Part shown: positions 1 through 8,059 of the stretch, in pieces
Position numbering within the stretch: the first letter of the stretch is position 1
How the letters are laid out: each line of letters begins with the position of its first letter
Source of the DNA: Planctomycetota bacterium
Lineage (GTDB): Bacteria; Planctomycetota; UBA1135
Assembly: GCA_002705055.1 (NCBI GenBank)
Contig: PAHY01000052.1
Span: forward strand, 1 to 64,000
Reading direction: 5' to 3'
Length of the DNA: 64,000 nt
Notes under the pieces: model-generated
What the model saw: only the letters and a program-made list of their open reading frames with translations
Databases searched by the model: none
Told to the model about the DNA's origin: nothing
Position numbers and translations under genes: made by a program

Positions 1-729
1 CGCCGCTTCGTCCGAATGGCGCAGGTCGCCCGGGACTTTCACCTCGCTCGCCTCCAGGAGTGCACAGAGGCCGGTGGCATCGACGGCACCTTCCAGCTCG
101 ACGAGCTCGAGACCTTCGAGCATCACCGCAAGCTGAAGCCAGTCACGATGGCGGTTCTAATCGAGCGCAAGAGTTACTTCATCGTGCACACGCGCGCGGG
201 GCAGCTTGCGGCACGGGGTCGCCAGACGGAAGCTCAGCAAGAGCGCCTCGAGGAGATCCAAAGGAAAGAGGGCAAGCGGCGCTCCGCTTCACGCGCCTGC
301 GTGCGGGAGTGCTTCGAGGCACTCGGGAACGTGCTCGCTGCAGATCTTCCGATCCGGCTGCAGACGGACAAGAAGCGCACCTATCCCACCGAGTGCAAGC
401 GAGCCAACTTCCCTCGTGCGCTCTATCACCGGACGACCGACAGCCGTAGGCGCCGCGACTATCGCAACTTGCTCTTCCCGATCAACCACACCCTCGCGAT
501 GATGCGGGATGGGATGTCCTGCCTCGTGCGGCGCAGCTGGGGCGCCGCCAAGAAGATCAAGGGGCTCCAGCGCCACGCCTGGCTGTGGACGGCCTACAGG
601 AACTACGTCCGCGGCGTGACGGTAAAAACGAGAACGACCCCTGCCCAGTCGGCAGGGGTCTGTGATCAGCGCTGGCAGCTGAAGGAGGTCCTGAGGTGGC
701 GCTGGCCGTTGCGGATGGCGCAGCAATGA
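1..729 (+). CDS. Transposase, DDE type, 5'-truncated by window edge
   Basis: The reading frame is open to the first base, so the ATG at 16 is probably internal and the N-terminal part lies outside the window. The protein carries FQLDELETFE near its start, an LQTDKKRTY segment in the middle and an LFPINHTLAMMRDG...LVRRSWGAAKK stretch. This pattern resembles the DDE domain of IS1-like transposases that are common in planctomycetes; the family name is from memory and uncertain. Candidate acidic residues are the Asp of LDELE and the Asp of QTDKK; the third catalytic residue could not be placed. The C-terminus (RNYVRGVT...WQLKEVLRWRW) looks complete. A perfect 10-bp inverted repeat lies inside the coding sequence at 636-660. 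The stop is 15 nt from the convergent stop of the serine hydrolase, so the element sits right at that gene's 3' end. Confidence 0.75.
   Translation, partial: RRFVRMAQVARDFHLARLQECTEAGGIDGTFQLDELETFEHHRKLKPVTMAVLIERKSYFIVHTRAGQLAARGRQTEAQQERLEEIQRKEGKRRSASRACVRECFEALGNVLAADLPIRLQTDKKRTYPTECKRANFPRALYHRTTDSRRRRDYRNLLFPINHTLAMMRDGMSCLVRRSWGAAKKIKGLQRHAWLWTAYRNYVRGVTVKTRTTPAQSAGVCDQRWQLKEVLRWRWPLRMAQQ
636..660. repeat. Perfect 10-bp inverted repeat inside transposase
   Basis: GACCCCTGCC, five-base spacer CAGTC, then GGCAGGGGTC. The arms match perfectly and lie within the coding sequence of the transposase 3' part. It could form a strong GC-rich hairpin. No run of T follows, so it does not look like a classical terminator. 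Confidence 0.7.
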
Positions 730-744
730 GCCCACTCAAGGGGG

Positions 745-3108
745 TCAGACTCCCTCGGGTGATTCAAAGGCTGTCGGATCCGGAGTAACGCCCGGCTGAA
801 TCTCAAGGACCTGCTGAATCGCGCGCCCCGTAGCCTGATTGATGACCTCAGTCCGGAAGGGGACCTTCACGCCGTCCACCATGCGATAGTCGCCCATCCG
901 AATTCGGATCGACATGAAGCCGGCGCCATCCAGATCGACGTGGGCGTCGAGGCGGATCAGCTCGCCTTTCTCGCAGTCGAACCACATCTTGGCCGGCGGG
1001 CGGTCGCCTTTCTTGCCGATCAGCACCCAGCACTCCTGGTCGCGGAAGGTGGCCTTGCCGTCGAGCAGGACCTCGTCGTAGACCGTGCGGAAGTCGCCGA
1101 CGGCGAGCGCCATGCCGCTGTTCTCCATGGCCTCGGTGACCTCCTGCTCATTGAGCACCTTGAAGGGCTCAAAGTCGGACTGCACCCATCCGCTGTCCAG
1201 GGTCAGAGCCGACTTGGTCATGCCGAAGGGGCCGAAGTCGAGCGTCATGATCGAGCGGCCTTCGGCATCGGCCGCGACGGTCATCTCGCCGCGGACGCCG
1301 GACTGCTGCACGAGCATCTCGAGTTTGGCGGTGTAGCCGCCCCACGCTGCATAGGCCGCGCCGCGGCCGGCCGGGTCGAGCAGCTCGTAGACCTCCGCGA
1401 GAGTCGGCAGGCCGTCTTCGGGGCCGGCGACGAACTCGAGGTAAAGCTCGGTGCCCTTCTCCATGTGTTGCATGCCCTGCGGCACGCCGGTGGGGTCGAG
1501 CTGGAAGCGCGTGGCCATGTCCTCGACCGCGCGCCACGCACGCCAACCTTCTTCATCGGGGGCATGCAGCTCGAAGGCCATCTGGTTAGGCACGTCGACC
1601 GCAAGGCGGTTGTTGCGCAGGCGGACCGTCCAGATTTCGTCCTTTTCCGCGAGGCGATAGGTGCCCAGATAGGGGCGCAGCTCGTTGAGCGGCACCTCGA
1701 TCGGGACCTCGTAGCCTTCGCGCGGCATCTCGAGCTTGGCGCCGCCCTGATGCAGCACCATTGTGTGGACGCCATGCTCCTCGTCCTGCTGGAAGGACAT
1801 CTTGATGGTGTCGGTCAGCACCCAGGCCCACATGCCTTCGTCATCCGGCATCTTCAGCTCGAAGGTGCCCTGGCCCGGCACGATCACGGCCAGCGCGCCA
1901 TCCTTGTCGACAGTCTCAAGCGACTCGCCGTTGAAGGGCGGAAAGTCGGCCACGAACTTGCCCAGGTAGGGGCTGAGGTCGAGCGCTTCGGCCTCGACCG
2001 CCGTGTCGTCCTCGCCGGGCAGCGGCCCGAGCAGCGCCTCCCAAACGATCGGGTCGATGCGGCCCTGGATGCCCGCACCATTCAGATTGCACAGCATCAC
2101 GAAGCCGTAGCCCGCGTCCGGCAGCATGCCGACCTTGGCCGAGTAGCCATCGATGTTGCCGCCGTGCTCGATCCAGCGTTGGCCCTGCCAGTCATGAAGC
2201 ATCCAGCCCATGCCGTAGCCGACCTCCGGAGCGATGTCGATATTCGACTTCCAGCACTCTTCGATGCTCTCAGCGGAGACGATCTGCTCGCCCTGCCAGT
2301 TGCCCATGTTGAGCTGGAACTGCACCCAGCGCGCCATGTCGGCGGCGTTCGAGTAGATCGAGCCAGCCGGGCCGACGTTGGAAATATTGCGCGGCGGCAG
2401 TGCCTCGTGCGCCTCGTCGTCGCGGTCCCAGCGGTAGCCGGTCGCGCGGCGCGCGTCGTGGGTCGCGCGCGCGAAGCTGGTGGTAGTGCTGGCCATGCCG
2501 AGCGGATCAAAGAAGCGCGTTTCCAGCAGCGCATTCCAGCTGGCATCGGCCACGTTAGCCGCCGCCGTTCCGGCGGCGAGGTACTGGATGTTGTTGTAGA
2601 GGAAGGTCTCGTGATAGCCGCGGAAGGGGCGCGCGCCGGCGGCCGTCTCGAGGATCAGCTCCGAGGGCGCCTTGCCCGAGGCAAACAGCAGCCCCATGCG
2701 CGGGTAGCCGGTGCGGTGGGACAGCAGGTCGCGCAGCGTGATCGTCTCGCCCTCGCTGCCTTCGAGGGTCCACTGCGGGACGACCTCGACCGCCGGGACG
2801 TCCCAGCTGATTCGGCCCTCATCGACTAGGTCGCCGATCAGGGTCGATGTGAAGGCCTTGGTGGTCGAGCCGATGGCGTACAGCGTCCGCTCGTTGGCGG
2901 CGCGGCCGGACTCGAGATCGGCGGCGCCGAAGCCGCCGGCCCAGAGCACGCCGTCGCGGTTGACCAGCGCGAAGCCGACGCTGGGGACATGAAACTCGAC
3001 GCGGGCTTCCTCGATGCGCTGCTGGAGCAGGGCGAGGCGATCGGTGAGTTGATCGGGTTCCTGGACGGCGATCGCCCAGGGGGAGCACAGCAGAAGGGGG
3101 ATGAACAT
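745..3108 (-). CDS. Secreted serine hydrolase, class C beta-lactamase/PBP-like, with C-terminal extension
   Basis: 787 aa. A short hydrophobic N-terminus (MFIPLLLCSPWAIAV) suggests export. The N-terminal 350 residues are a serine beta-lactamase/DD-peptidase fold: S81-T-T-K84 is the SxxK nucleophile motif, Y171-N-N the YxN motif, and H315-G-G replaces KTG. These assignments are visible in sequence and standard for family S12. About 430 further residues follow, with repeated DLSPYLGKF/ELRPYLGTYR-type segments as in DUF3471-like tails and a C-terminal lipocalin-like region. The substrate is unknown; esterase or peptidase activity is as likely as beta-lactamase. The start codon follows the stop of the upstream DUF3667 gene by one base (TGA-G-ATG), so the two are probably co-transcribed. 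The stop codon lies within AGGGGGTCAG, next to the transposon. Confidence 0.85.
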   Translation of the reverse strand: MFIPLLLCSPWAIAVQEPDQLTDRLALLQQRIEEARVEFHVPSVGFALVNRDGVLWAGGFGAADLESGRAANERTLYAIGSTTKAFTSTLIGDLVDEGRISWDVPAVEVVPQWTLEGSEGETITLRDLLSHRTGYPRMGLLFASGKAPSELILETAAGARPFRGYHETFLYNNIQYLAAGTAAANVADASWNALLETRFFDPLGMASTTTSFARATHDARRATGYRWDRDDEAHEALPPRNISNVGPAGSIYSNAADMARWVQFQLNMGNWQGEQIVSAESIEECWKSNIDIAPEVGYGMGWMLHDWQGQRWIEHGGNIDGYSAKVGMLPDAGYGFVMLCNLNGAGIQGRIDPIVWEALLGPLPGEDDTAVEAEALDLSPYLGKFVADFPPFNGESLETVDKDGALAVIVPGQGTFELKMPDDEGMWAWVLTDTIKMSFQQDEEHGVHTMVLHQGGAKLEMPREGYEVPIEVPLNELRPYLGTYRLAEKDEIWTVRLRNNRLAVDVPNQMAFELHAPDEEGWRAWRAVEDMATRFQLDPTGVPQGMQHMEKGTELYLEFVAGPEDGLPTLAEVYELLDPAGRGAAYAAWGGYTAKLEMLVQQSGVRGEMTVAADAEGRSIMTLDFGPFGMTKSALTLDSGWVQSDFEPFKVLNEQEVTEAMENSGMALAVGDFRTVYDEVLLDGKATFRDQECWVLIGKKGDRPPAKMWFDCEKGELIRLDAHVDLDGAGFMSIRIRMGDYRMVDGVKVPFRTEVINQATGRAIQQVLEIQPGVTPDPTAFESPEGV

Positions 3109-3109
3109 C

Positions 3110-3973
3110 TCAGACGGAGAAAACAGCCGAGAGCAGTACGGTGATGAGCAGGACCGCGGAGGAGAAGATCTGCCAGAATCCGAGCAGGATCATCTTGATC
3201 ACGGTGATCGCCCAGTGCTGATCGTAGACCCGCCGCAGCGCCAGGAAGAGGTGGACGGGCAGGTAAACCGCGTGCCCGGCGATCCACAGCCAGGCCTCAT
3301 TGATCAGAATGCTGGGTCCCAGCACCAGCAGCCACGCCGAGTAGAAGTGCGTGGCGAAGATGAAGTGGTCGAAGAAGTAGCGCCGGCGCAGCAGGTAGAA
3401 GAATTTGAGTCCCAGCGCGAACAGCGGCACCGCGACCAGCAGCGTGGTCGGGATGGATCCGATCATCCCCCGGTAGATCGCGAAGTCGCGCATCTCCGGG
3501 CTCATCTCATTGAGCTTCTCGATCTTGGCGGTCAGCCGCTCATTGACCCAATTGGTCAGCAGAGTGCCATCGGGAAACAGCTCGATCTCGTCGATCGGGA
3601 TCGTGCTGTCTTCCTGCCCCTCACTGTTCGTGACCTTGAAGAGCGAGCCGGCCCGTTCGGGCAGCACGAACGAGAGCGAAGCAAAGAACAGCAGTGAGAT
3701 CACCAGGTACAGCCGCAGCGGCGGCACGTACTTGACCCAGCGCTCCCTCAGGTTCTCCTTCGTCACCCAGCCCGGCTTGGTCATCAGCGGGACCAGCGTC
3801 TGCCAGAGCCGGCTGTCGTAGGCGAAGCTGTGGGCGAAGAAGTCGGCGACCACCATCCAGAAGGTGAGTCTGCGGATCTTGGTCGATTGCCCGCAGGCGC
3901 TGCAGTAGGGCGTCGAGACCGGGGCGTCGCAGTTCAGGCAGCGAGACGGTGGGGCCGGGGGAGTCGCGTCCAC
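3110..3973 (-). CDS. DUF3667 family membrane protein, GTG start
   Basis: An N-terminal zinc-ribbon-like CLNC...YCSACGQ is followed by RLTFWMVVADFFAHSF and several transmembrane helices (LRLYLVISLLFFASLSFVL, TLLVAVPLFALGLKF, SAWLLVLGPSILI, VIKMILLGFWQIF). This is the layout of DUF3667 proteins, whose function is unknown. The ORF track starts at 4042, but that reading would overlap the divergent lipoprotein. A GTG at 3973 gives MDATPPAPPSRCLNCD and lies exactly 6 nt after TACTGT on the minus strand, the leaderless arrangement seen throughout this window. I therefore prefer GTG 3973 (287 aa). It is followed by the serine hydrolase at a one-base gap. Confidence 0.75.
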   Translation of the reverse strand: MDATPPAPPSRCLNCDAPVSTPYCSACGQSTKIRRLTFWMVVADFFAHSFAYDSRLWQTLVPLMTKPGWVTKENLRERWVKYVPPLRLYLVISLLFFASLSFVLPERAGSLFKVTNSEGQEDSTIPIDEIELFPDGTLLTNWVNERLTAKIEKLNEMSPEMRDFAIYRGMIGSIPTTLLVAVPLFALGLKFFYLLRRRYFFDHFIFATHFYSAWLLVLGPSILINEAWLWIAGHAVYLPVHLFLALRRVYDQHWAITVIKMILLGFWQIFSSAVLLITVLLSAVFSV

Positions 3974-3978
3974 AGCGG

Positions 3979-3985
3979 TACAGTA
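3979..3985. promoter_or_regulatory. Overlapping bidirectional -10 element (TACAGTA)
   Basis: On the plus strand TACAGT (3979-3984) is followed by 6 nt and ATG 3991. On the minus strand TACTGT (3985-3980) is followed by 6 nt and GTG 3973. One near-palindromic heptamer therefore provides a -10 for both divergent genes, with start codons 18 bp apart. Published work on bacterial bidirectional promoters describes this symmetry and an 18-bp separation of start sites. Transcription itself is inferred. Confidence 0.6.
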
Positions 3986-3990
3986 TCCGC

Positions 3991-4452
3991 ATGCCGCGCC
4001 TCCTGATCGCCGCTCTCTGCCTGCTGCTGGGCACGGTCGCATGCAGCACCCCCGCGAAGAAGCAGCGCCCCGCGCCGCCGATGCTGGAGTTCCGCATCGA
4101 GGCCGATCCGGGCGAGGTCGAGGCCGCCGGGGTCTCGCTGCTGCAGATTCACGGCGAGAACGTGCATCTGCTGCCCGGCAAGCGCTTCCTGATCGAGCAC
4201 GCGACCGTCGAGGACATCGGCTCGGGGCGCAACGGGGTGCACTTCTACGTCTATCCCGAACAGCGCGATGACTTCCGCCGCTGGACCGGCCAGTACGTCG
4301 GCCGGCGCATGGCGGTGCTTCACAAGGGGCGCCCGCTTTCGCTGGCCAAGCTGATGGTCGCGCTGCCCGGAGAGGGGGTCATCGCCGGCGGGCGAGCCGG
4401 CCTGTCCAAGACCGAGGCCGAGCGTCTGGCCGCCGACCTCAGCCGCTACTAG
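3991..4452 (+). CDS. Lipoprotein with SecD P1-head-like domain
   Basis: 153 aa. The start at 3991 gives MPRLLIAALCLLLGTVACS, a lipoprotein signal with lipobox TVAC. The mature part contains FRIEADPGE, FLIEHATVEDI, a VHFYVYPEQRDDFRRWTGQYVGRRMAVLHKG stretch and a GEGVIAGG...LSKTEAERLAADL ending. This order resembles the SecDF periplasmic P1-head subdomain, which is also found as stand-alone lipoproteins. The resemblance is by eye, so the function is a guess. The longer ORF-track start (3949) is rejected because the lipoprotein start is preceded by TACAGT at the 6-nt leaderless distance. It is transcribed divergently from the DUF3667 gene and converges on the transglutaminase gene, with a 4-base overlap of the two ends. 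Confidence 0.7.
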   Translation: MPRLLIAALCLLLGTVACSTPAKKQRPAPPMLEFRIEADPGEVEAAGVSLLQIHGENVHLLPGKRFLIEHATVEDIGSGRNGVHFYVYPEQRDDFRRWTGQYVGRRMAVLHKGRPLSLAKLMVALPGEGVIAGGRAGLSKTEAERLAADLSRY

Positions 4453-6926
4453 GCAGCGGAAATGCCATCGTCGTCCTCGTCCTCGGCGCCGAGGTAGAAG
4501 GACCAGTCCTCTTCTTCGGTGGCGCGCTCGACGACTTCCTCAAACTGCAGGAAGCGCTCCCATGCGTGGCCGGACATCGGCCGTTCGCCGTAGCGGCGAG
4601 CGTAGAGCATCTGCGTGATCGGCAGCAGCGTGCGAAAGCGTGCGCCGAAGCGCTCAATGAAGCGGCGCGAGAACTCGAGCGGAGTGCGCAGGCCGCCCGG
4701 CCGGAACCCCAGTCGCTGCAGCAGGCCGACGACGCGGCGGTAGTCATCGTCGAAGCTCAGCATCTCGGGGAGCGGGGCGCTGCCTGCCACGCCGCCGGTG
4801 CCCGGCTGGGGGACCCGATCGATCTCGTCCGGATCCTGCGACTTCATCAGGCCGCGCATCGTGATGACGATGAGCAGCACGATCAGGAAGTAGAGGAAGT
4901 ACTCGTCCAGTCTTGAGCGCGGCTCCTCTTCGGTCGCGAGCTCTTCGGCGGCGGCCTCCGGATCGAGACTCGGGTCATCGAGCGCGGGATCGGCCGCATC
5001 GTTCAGCGCGGACTCCGAACTCGGGTCGGCGAGCGGGTCATTCGCTTCGGTGGCCGCGGCCTCCTCTTCGGCCAGGGCCGCAGCGGCGCGCTCGGCGGCT
5101 TCCTGGCGACGCAGCTCCTGGGTACGCAGCGCGACCGCTTCCTGGAGGCCGAGCGTGGGGGTGGGGTCGATCGGCACCCATCCCTCGCCGACCAGGCGCA
5201 CCTCGACCCAGGCATGGGCGGCCTGGTCGCCGGCGACGTAAGCCCCGCGCTCCGGGTCCCATTCGGTGACGCGATAACCCGCGGCGACCCGGGCGGGGAC
5301 GTCGAGCATCCGCAGCATGAGCATGGCCGAGGTCGCAAAATAGGTGCAGTAGCCTTCGCGTTGCGCGAGGAAGCTGGCGAGCCCTTCCAGGCCGGGGTCG
5401 GGGGCGCTCAGCGAATAGGAGTAGCCGCGTTTGAAGTGGCCCAGGACCGCGCGCAGCACTTCCTCGCCCGCGTCGAGTTCATCTATCTGGGTGCGCAGCG
5501 CCTCGATGGTCGGCCGCCAGGCGGAGTCCGAGGGCAGCCGCAGAAAGCGTCGATCCGAGCGATCAAAGACCGGGCGGCGCAGGGACAGCACATCGCCGAA
5601 GGGCAGGCGCGTTCGGAAGGTGAACTCCTGAATCGGCTTGCCGTCATCCGGGACCGTCACCATGCCGGCCGCGCGGTGCTCCAGTTCGGCGCGCCGTGCC
5701 GCGATCATCGGTTCGATTCGCGGGATGGTCAGGCGCGGCGAGCCGGAGCCGGGGGCGCGCAGCGCGCTGACCGCCACCTGGAGGTCGACCTGCACGCCGC
5801 GCAGCGGATCGGTGACGACCTGTGTCCAGCCGTCGCGCGCGCCGTCGTCAGCGTCGCCGTAGCGCCGGCGCGGGTCGTAGCGTGCCGGCAGCAGACCCTC
5901 CGGGCCGAAGCCGTCGTAGGTCGTCGTCATCAGGTAGGCCGGTGCAGCGCGGCTGAAGCGGCGCTGCTGCGCGCGCGGCGAGACGACTCGCAGCTCAAGG
6001 CGCTTGCTCTGTTCGCCGCGGACCATGCTGGACGCCCCCAGAAAGTCGAGGGAGTCGGGGAAGCGACGGATCACGCGCGGCGGCTGGCTGGAGTCCGCCT
6101 CGTTCCCGGCGGCCGACACGCTGCCCGAGCTGCCTGCGCTGCCGCTGCGACCCGAACCCGAGGAGGAATCGGAGCTCTGCGCGCTGCCGGAGTCGCCTTC
6201 GTCCTCGGAGACCACGCTGCCCCACTCGCCGCTGCCGCCGTCGCCGGCGAACCACTGCGCATAGCTCTCCTGCGCCATCGTGCTGGCGCGGAAGCTGGCC
6301 GGGACGAGCAGCAGCAGGAGCACACCCATGGCGCAGCCGATCAGCGCGCGCCCGCGCAGCCCGCGCTCACTCTCTTCGGGCTGCAGGTGCGCGCCGCGTC
6401 GGACCTGGCGCCGCGCATGTCGCGCCTGCACCCAGAGGATTCCGGTCGCGGCCAGGCACAGGTTGGGGGCGGCGATCAGCGCCGCCACCGAACCCGACCA
6501 GTGCGCCGCGACGCCGCCCGCCGCGAGCGCCGACAGCACGAAGCTGGCGATGGCGAGGTCGTCGGAGCGCGCGTGGCGCTGGAACAGAATCGCCAGCACG
6601 GTGAGCAGCAGCGGGAAGAACAGCGCGCTGCTGATGCCGACGAAGGGAATCAGGCCCAGCGCCAGCGCGCGCAGCACGATATCCAGGTACTGGCCTTCGC
6701 GCCCCAGCCGCTGGATCACCCGTCCCGGCCAGGGCAAGGCGAGGCACAGGATCGGCAGCAGCGTGTGCGTCGGGTCGACGTAGAGCGCGCCGGCGATCGT
6801 CGCGGTCGCGAACAGCGCGGCCAGCACGCTCAGCCAGTGGATCCACACGTCCATTTCGCAGGGACCGTGCACGCCGAATAGGCGTTCGCGCAGACGCGGG
6901 CGGGTGGCGGACGGATCCACGTTCAT
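4449..6926 (-). CDS. DUF3488/transglutaminase-like membrane protein
   Basis: 825 aa. The N-terminal 200 residues hold several transmembrane helices. A periplasmic domain follows with a Ser/Gly/Asp/Glu-rich linker and a transglutaminase-like core: REGYCTYFATSAMLMLR supplies the Cys (about residue 522), AHAWVEV the His (about 571) and PIDPTP the Asp. Near the C-terminus there is one more membrane helix (YFLYFLIVLLIVIT) and a DUF4129-like tail. It is the third gene of a MoxR-DUF58-transglutaminase operon, a conserved bacterial module with a proposed role in protein assembly or cross-linking that is largely untested. The ATG at 6926 overlaps the DUF58 stop as ATGA, which decides the start against the 998-aa ORF in the track. 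Confidence 0.88.
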   Translation of the reverse strand: MNVDPSATRPRLRERLFGVHGPCEMDVWIHWLSVLAALFATATIAGALYVDPTHTLLPILCLALPWPGRVIQRLGREGQYLDIVLRALALGLIPFVGISSALFFPLLLTVLAILFQRHARSDDLAIASFVLSALAAGGVAAHWSGSVAALIAAPNLCLAATGILWVQARHARRQVRRGAHLQPEESERGLRGRALIGCAMGVLLLLLVPASFRASTMAQESYAQWFAGDGGSGEWGSVVSEDEGDSGSAQSSDSSSGSGRSGSAGSSGSVSAAGNEADSSQPPRVIRRFPDSLDFLGASSMVRGEQSKRLELRVVSPRAQQRRFSRAAPAYLMTTTYDGFGPEGLLPARYDPRRRYGDADDGARDGWTQVVTDPLRGVQVDLQVAVSALRAPGSGSPRLTIPRIEPMIAARRAELEHRAAGMVTVPDDGKPIQEFTFRTRLPFGDVLSLRRPVFDRSDRRFLRLPSDSAWRPTIEALRTQIDELDAGEEVLRAVLGHFKRGYSYSLSAPDPGLEGLASFLAQREGYCTYFATSAMLMLRMLDVPARVAAGYRVTEWDPERGAYVAGDQAAHAWVEVRLVGEGWVPIDPTPTLGLQEAVALRTQELRRQEAAERAAAALAEEEAAATEANDPLADPSSESALNDAADPALDDPSLDPEAAAEELATEEEPRSRLDEYFLYFLIVLLIVITMRGLMKSQDPDEIDRVPQPGTGGVAGSAPLPEMLSFDDDYRRVVGLLQRLGFRPGGLRTPLEFSRRFIERFGARFRTLLPITQMLYARRYGERPMSGHAWERFLQFEEVVERATEEEDWSFYLGAEDEDDDGISAA

Positions 6927-8059
6927 GCGCGGCGCAGGATGCGGGTGCGGGCGGGCATCGCGCGAGCCTCGCGGAAGTAGGCGCGCAGCCGTCGCTGATC
7001 CCGTGCGTCGAGCACGCTGCGCTTGGGGTGGGGATGGGGGGCCGGATCGAGTCCGCCCGAGTGCACCAGGACGACGGCGCCGCCGTCGAGCAGCCCGGGT
7101 GGAATGCGGGCGGGTGCGTTGGAGTCGGCTTCGACCTCTGCGAGCGCAATGAGCACCTGGTTCAGGCCATCGCGCCCGGGGCGCGGCCGCCAGCTGCGCA
7201 CGCTCGAACCCACCAGCGTCACCCGCACCGGCTGGCGGCGTCGCATCAGCGACTCGACCAGCGTGGCGGCCAGACTGATCGACCGCTCGAAGGCGAAGCG
7301 ATTCCGTCGCCGCGCCGCCGTCCCGAGGTGCAGGATCACGTGCATCGCCGGCCGCTGGATGAACTGGTTCTGTCGGACCAGCAGCTCGCCGCGCCGCGCG
7401 CTGGCCTTCCAGGCGATCTGCCGCTGCGGCAGACCCGGGCGCCATTCCTGCAGCGCGAAGAACTCGCCAGGCCGCCAGGTGCCGCGCGGCCGCTGACGAT
7501 CGGGTTGCAGCTCGTCGGGCAGGACGCGTTCAGTTTGGCGCAGTTCGCCCAGTCGAGGCAGCCCCAGCAGATCGACCCGAATCTCAAACTGACGCCGCCA
7601 GCGCAGCAGCCCAAAGGGAAAGCTGGACGAGACCTCGACGCGGTACTGCGTATGCCGACCGCGGCGCGGAACGCGCAGCAGCGGTTCCAGCCGGGTCTCG
7701 ACGCCGGCGCCGAGGCGCGGCCGATAGCCCGAAATCCGACGCACCCGCTCGGAGCTCAGCACGTGGCCGACCAGCAGATCGCGGGCGGCCCAGCTCTGCG
7801 AGTGGTTGCGCAGACGCAGGTCAACCGGCACCGCTTCCCAGGCAAAAGCGGAAGCCGGCAGCTCGGCGCCCACGTCGATGGCGCGCAGATTCCAGCGGCC
7901 GAACACCCAAGAGCCTCCGAGCAGCACCACCCAGATCGAAATCAGCAGCGGCAGCAGTTCCGGCGCGACCCAAGGAATCGGGATCGCCGTCGACAGCAGT
8001 GGCCCCAGCATCGCCGAGGCTTTCACCTCGGGGCGCGAAGGGGTCGCGTCGAAGTTCAT
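6923..8059 (-). CDS. DUF58 domain protein
   Basis: 378 aa. Two hydrophobic segments near residues 18-60 (LLSTAIPIPWVAPELLPLLISIWVVLLGG) anchor it. The C-terminal half carries the DUF58 signature: YRPGEF-like WRPGEFFALQEWRPGLPQRQIAWKASARRGELLVRQ. The family is the usual partner of MoxR ATPases and probably has a von Willebrand A-like fold that could bind metal; no clear MIDAS motif was verified here. Both ends overlap their neighbours by ATGA (8056-8059 and 6923-6926), so translation of the three genes is probably coupled. Confidence 0.88.
   Translation of the reverse strand: MNFDATPSRPEVKASAMLGPLLSTAIPIPWVAPELLPLLISIWVVLLGGSWVFGRWNLRAIDVGAELPASAFAWEAVPVDLRLRNHSQSWAARDLLVGHVLSSERVRRISGYRPRLGAGVETRLEPLLRVPRRGRHTQYRVEVSSSFPFGLLRWRRQFEIRVDLLGLPRLGELRQTERVLPDELQPDRQRPRGTWRPGEFFALQEWRPGLPQRQIAWKASARRGELLVRQNQFIQRPAMHVILHLGTAARRRNRFAFERSISLAATLVESLMRRRQPVRVTLVGSSVRSWRPRPGRDGLNQVLIALAEVEADSNAPARIPPGLLDGGAVVLVHSGGLDPAPHPHPKRSVLDARDQRRLRAYFREARAMPARTRILRRA

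Noticed and set aside
940-2829. 629-aa plus-strand ORF
   Set aside because: It is antisense to the serine hydrolase with its SxxK and YxN motifs; the composition is a GC-skew shadow with no recognisable domain.
5214-6881. 555-aa plus-strand ORF
   Set aside because: It is antisense to the transglutaminase-like gene; no motif is present.
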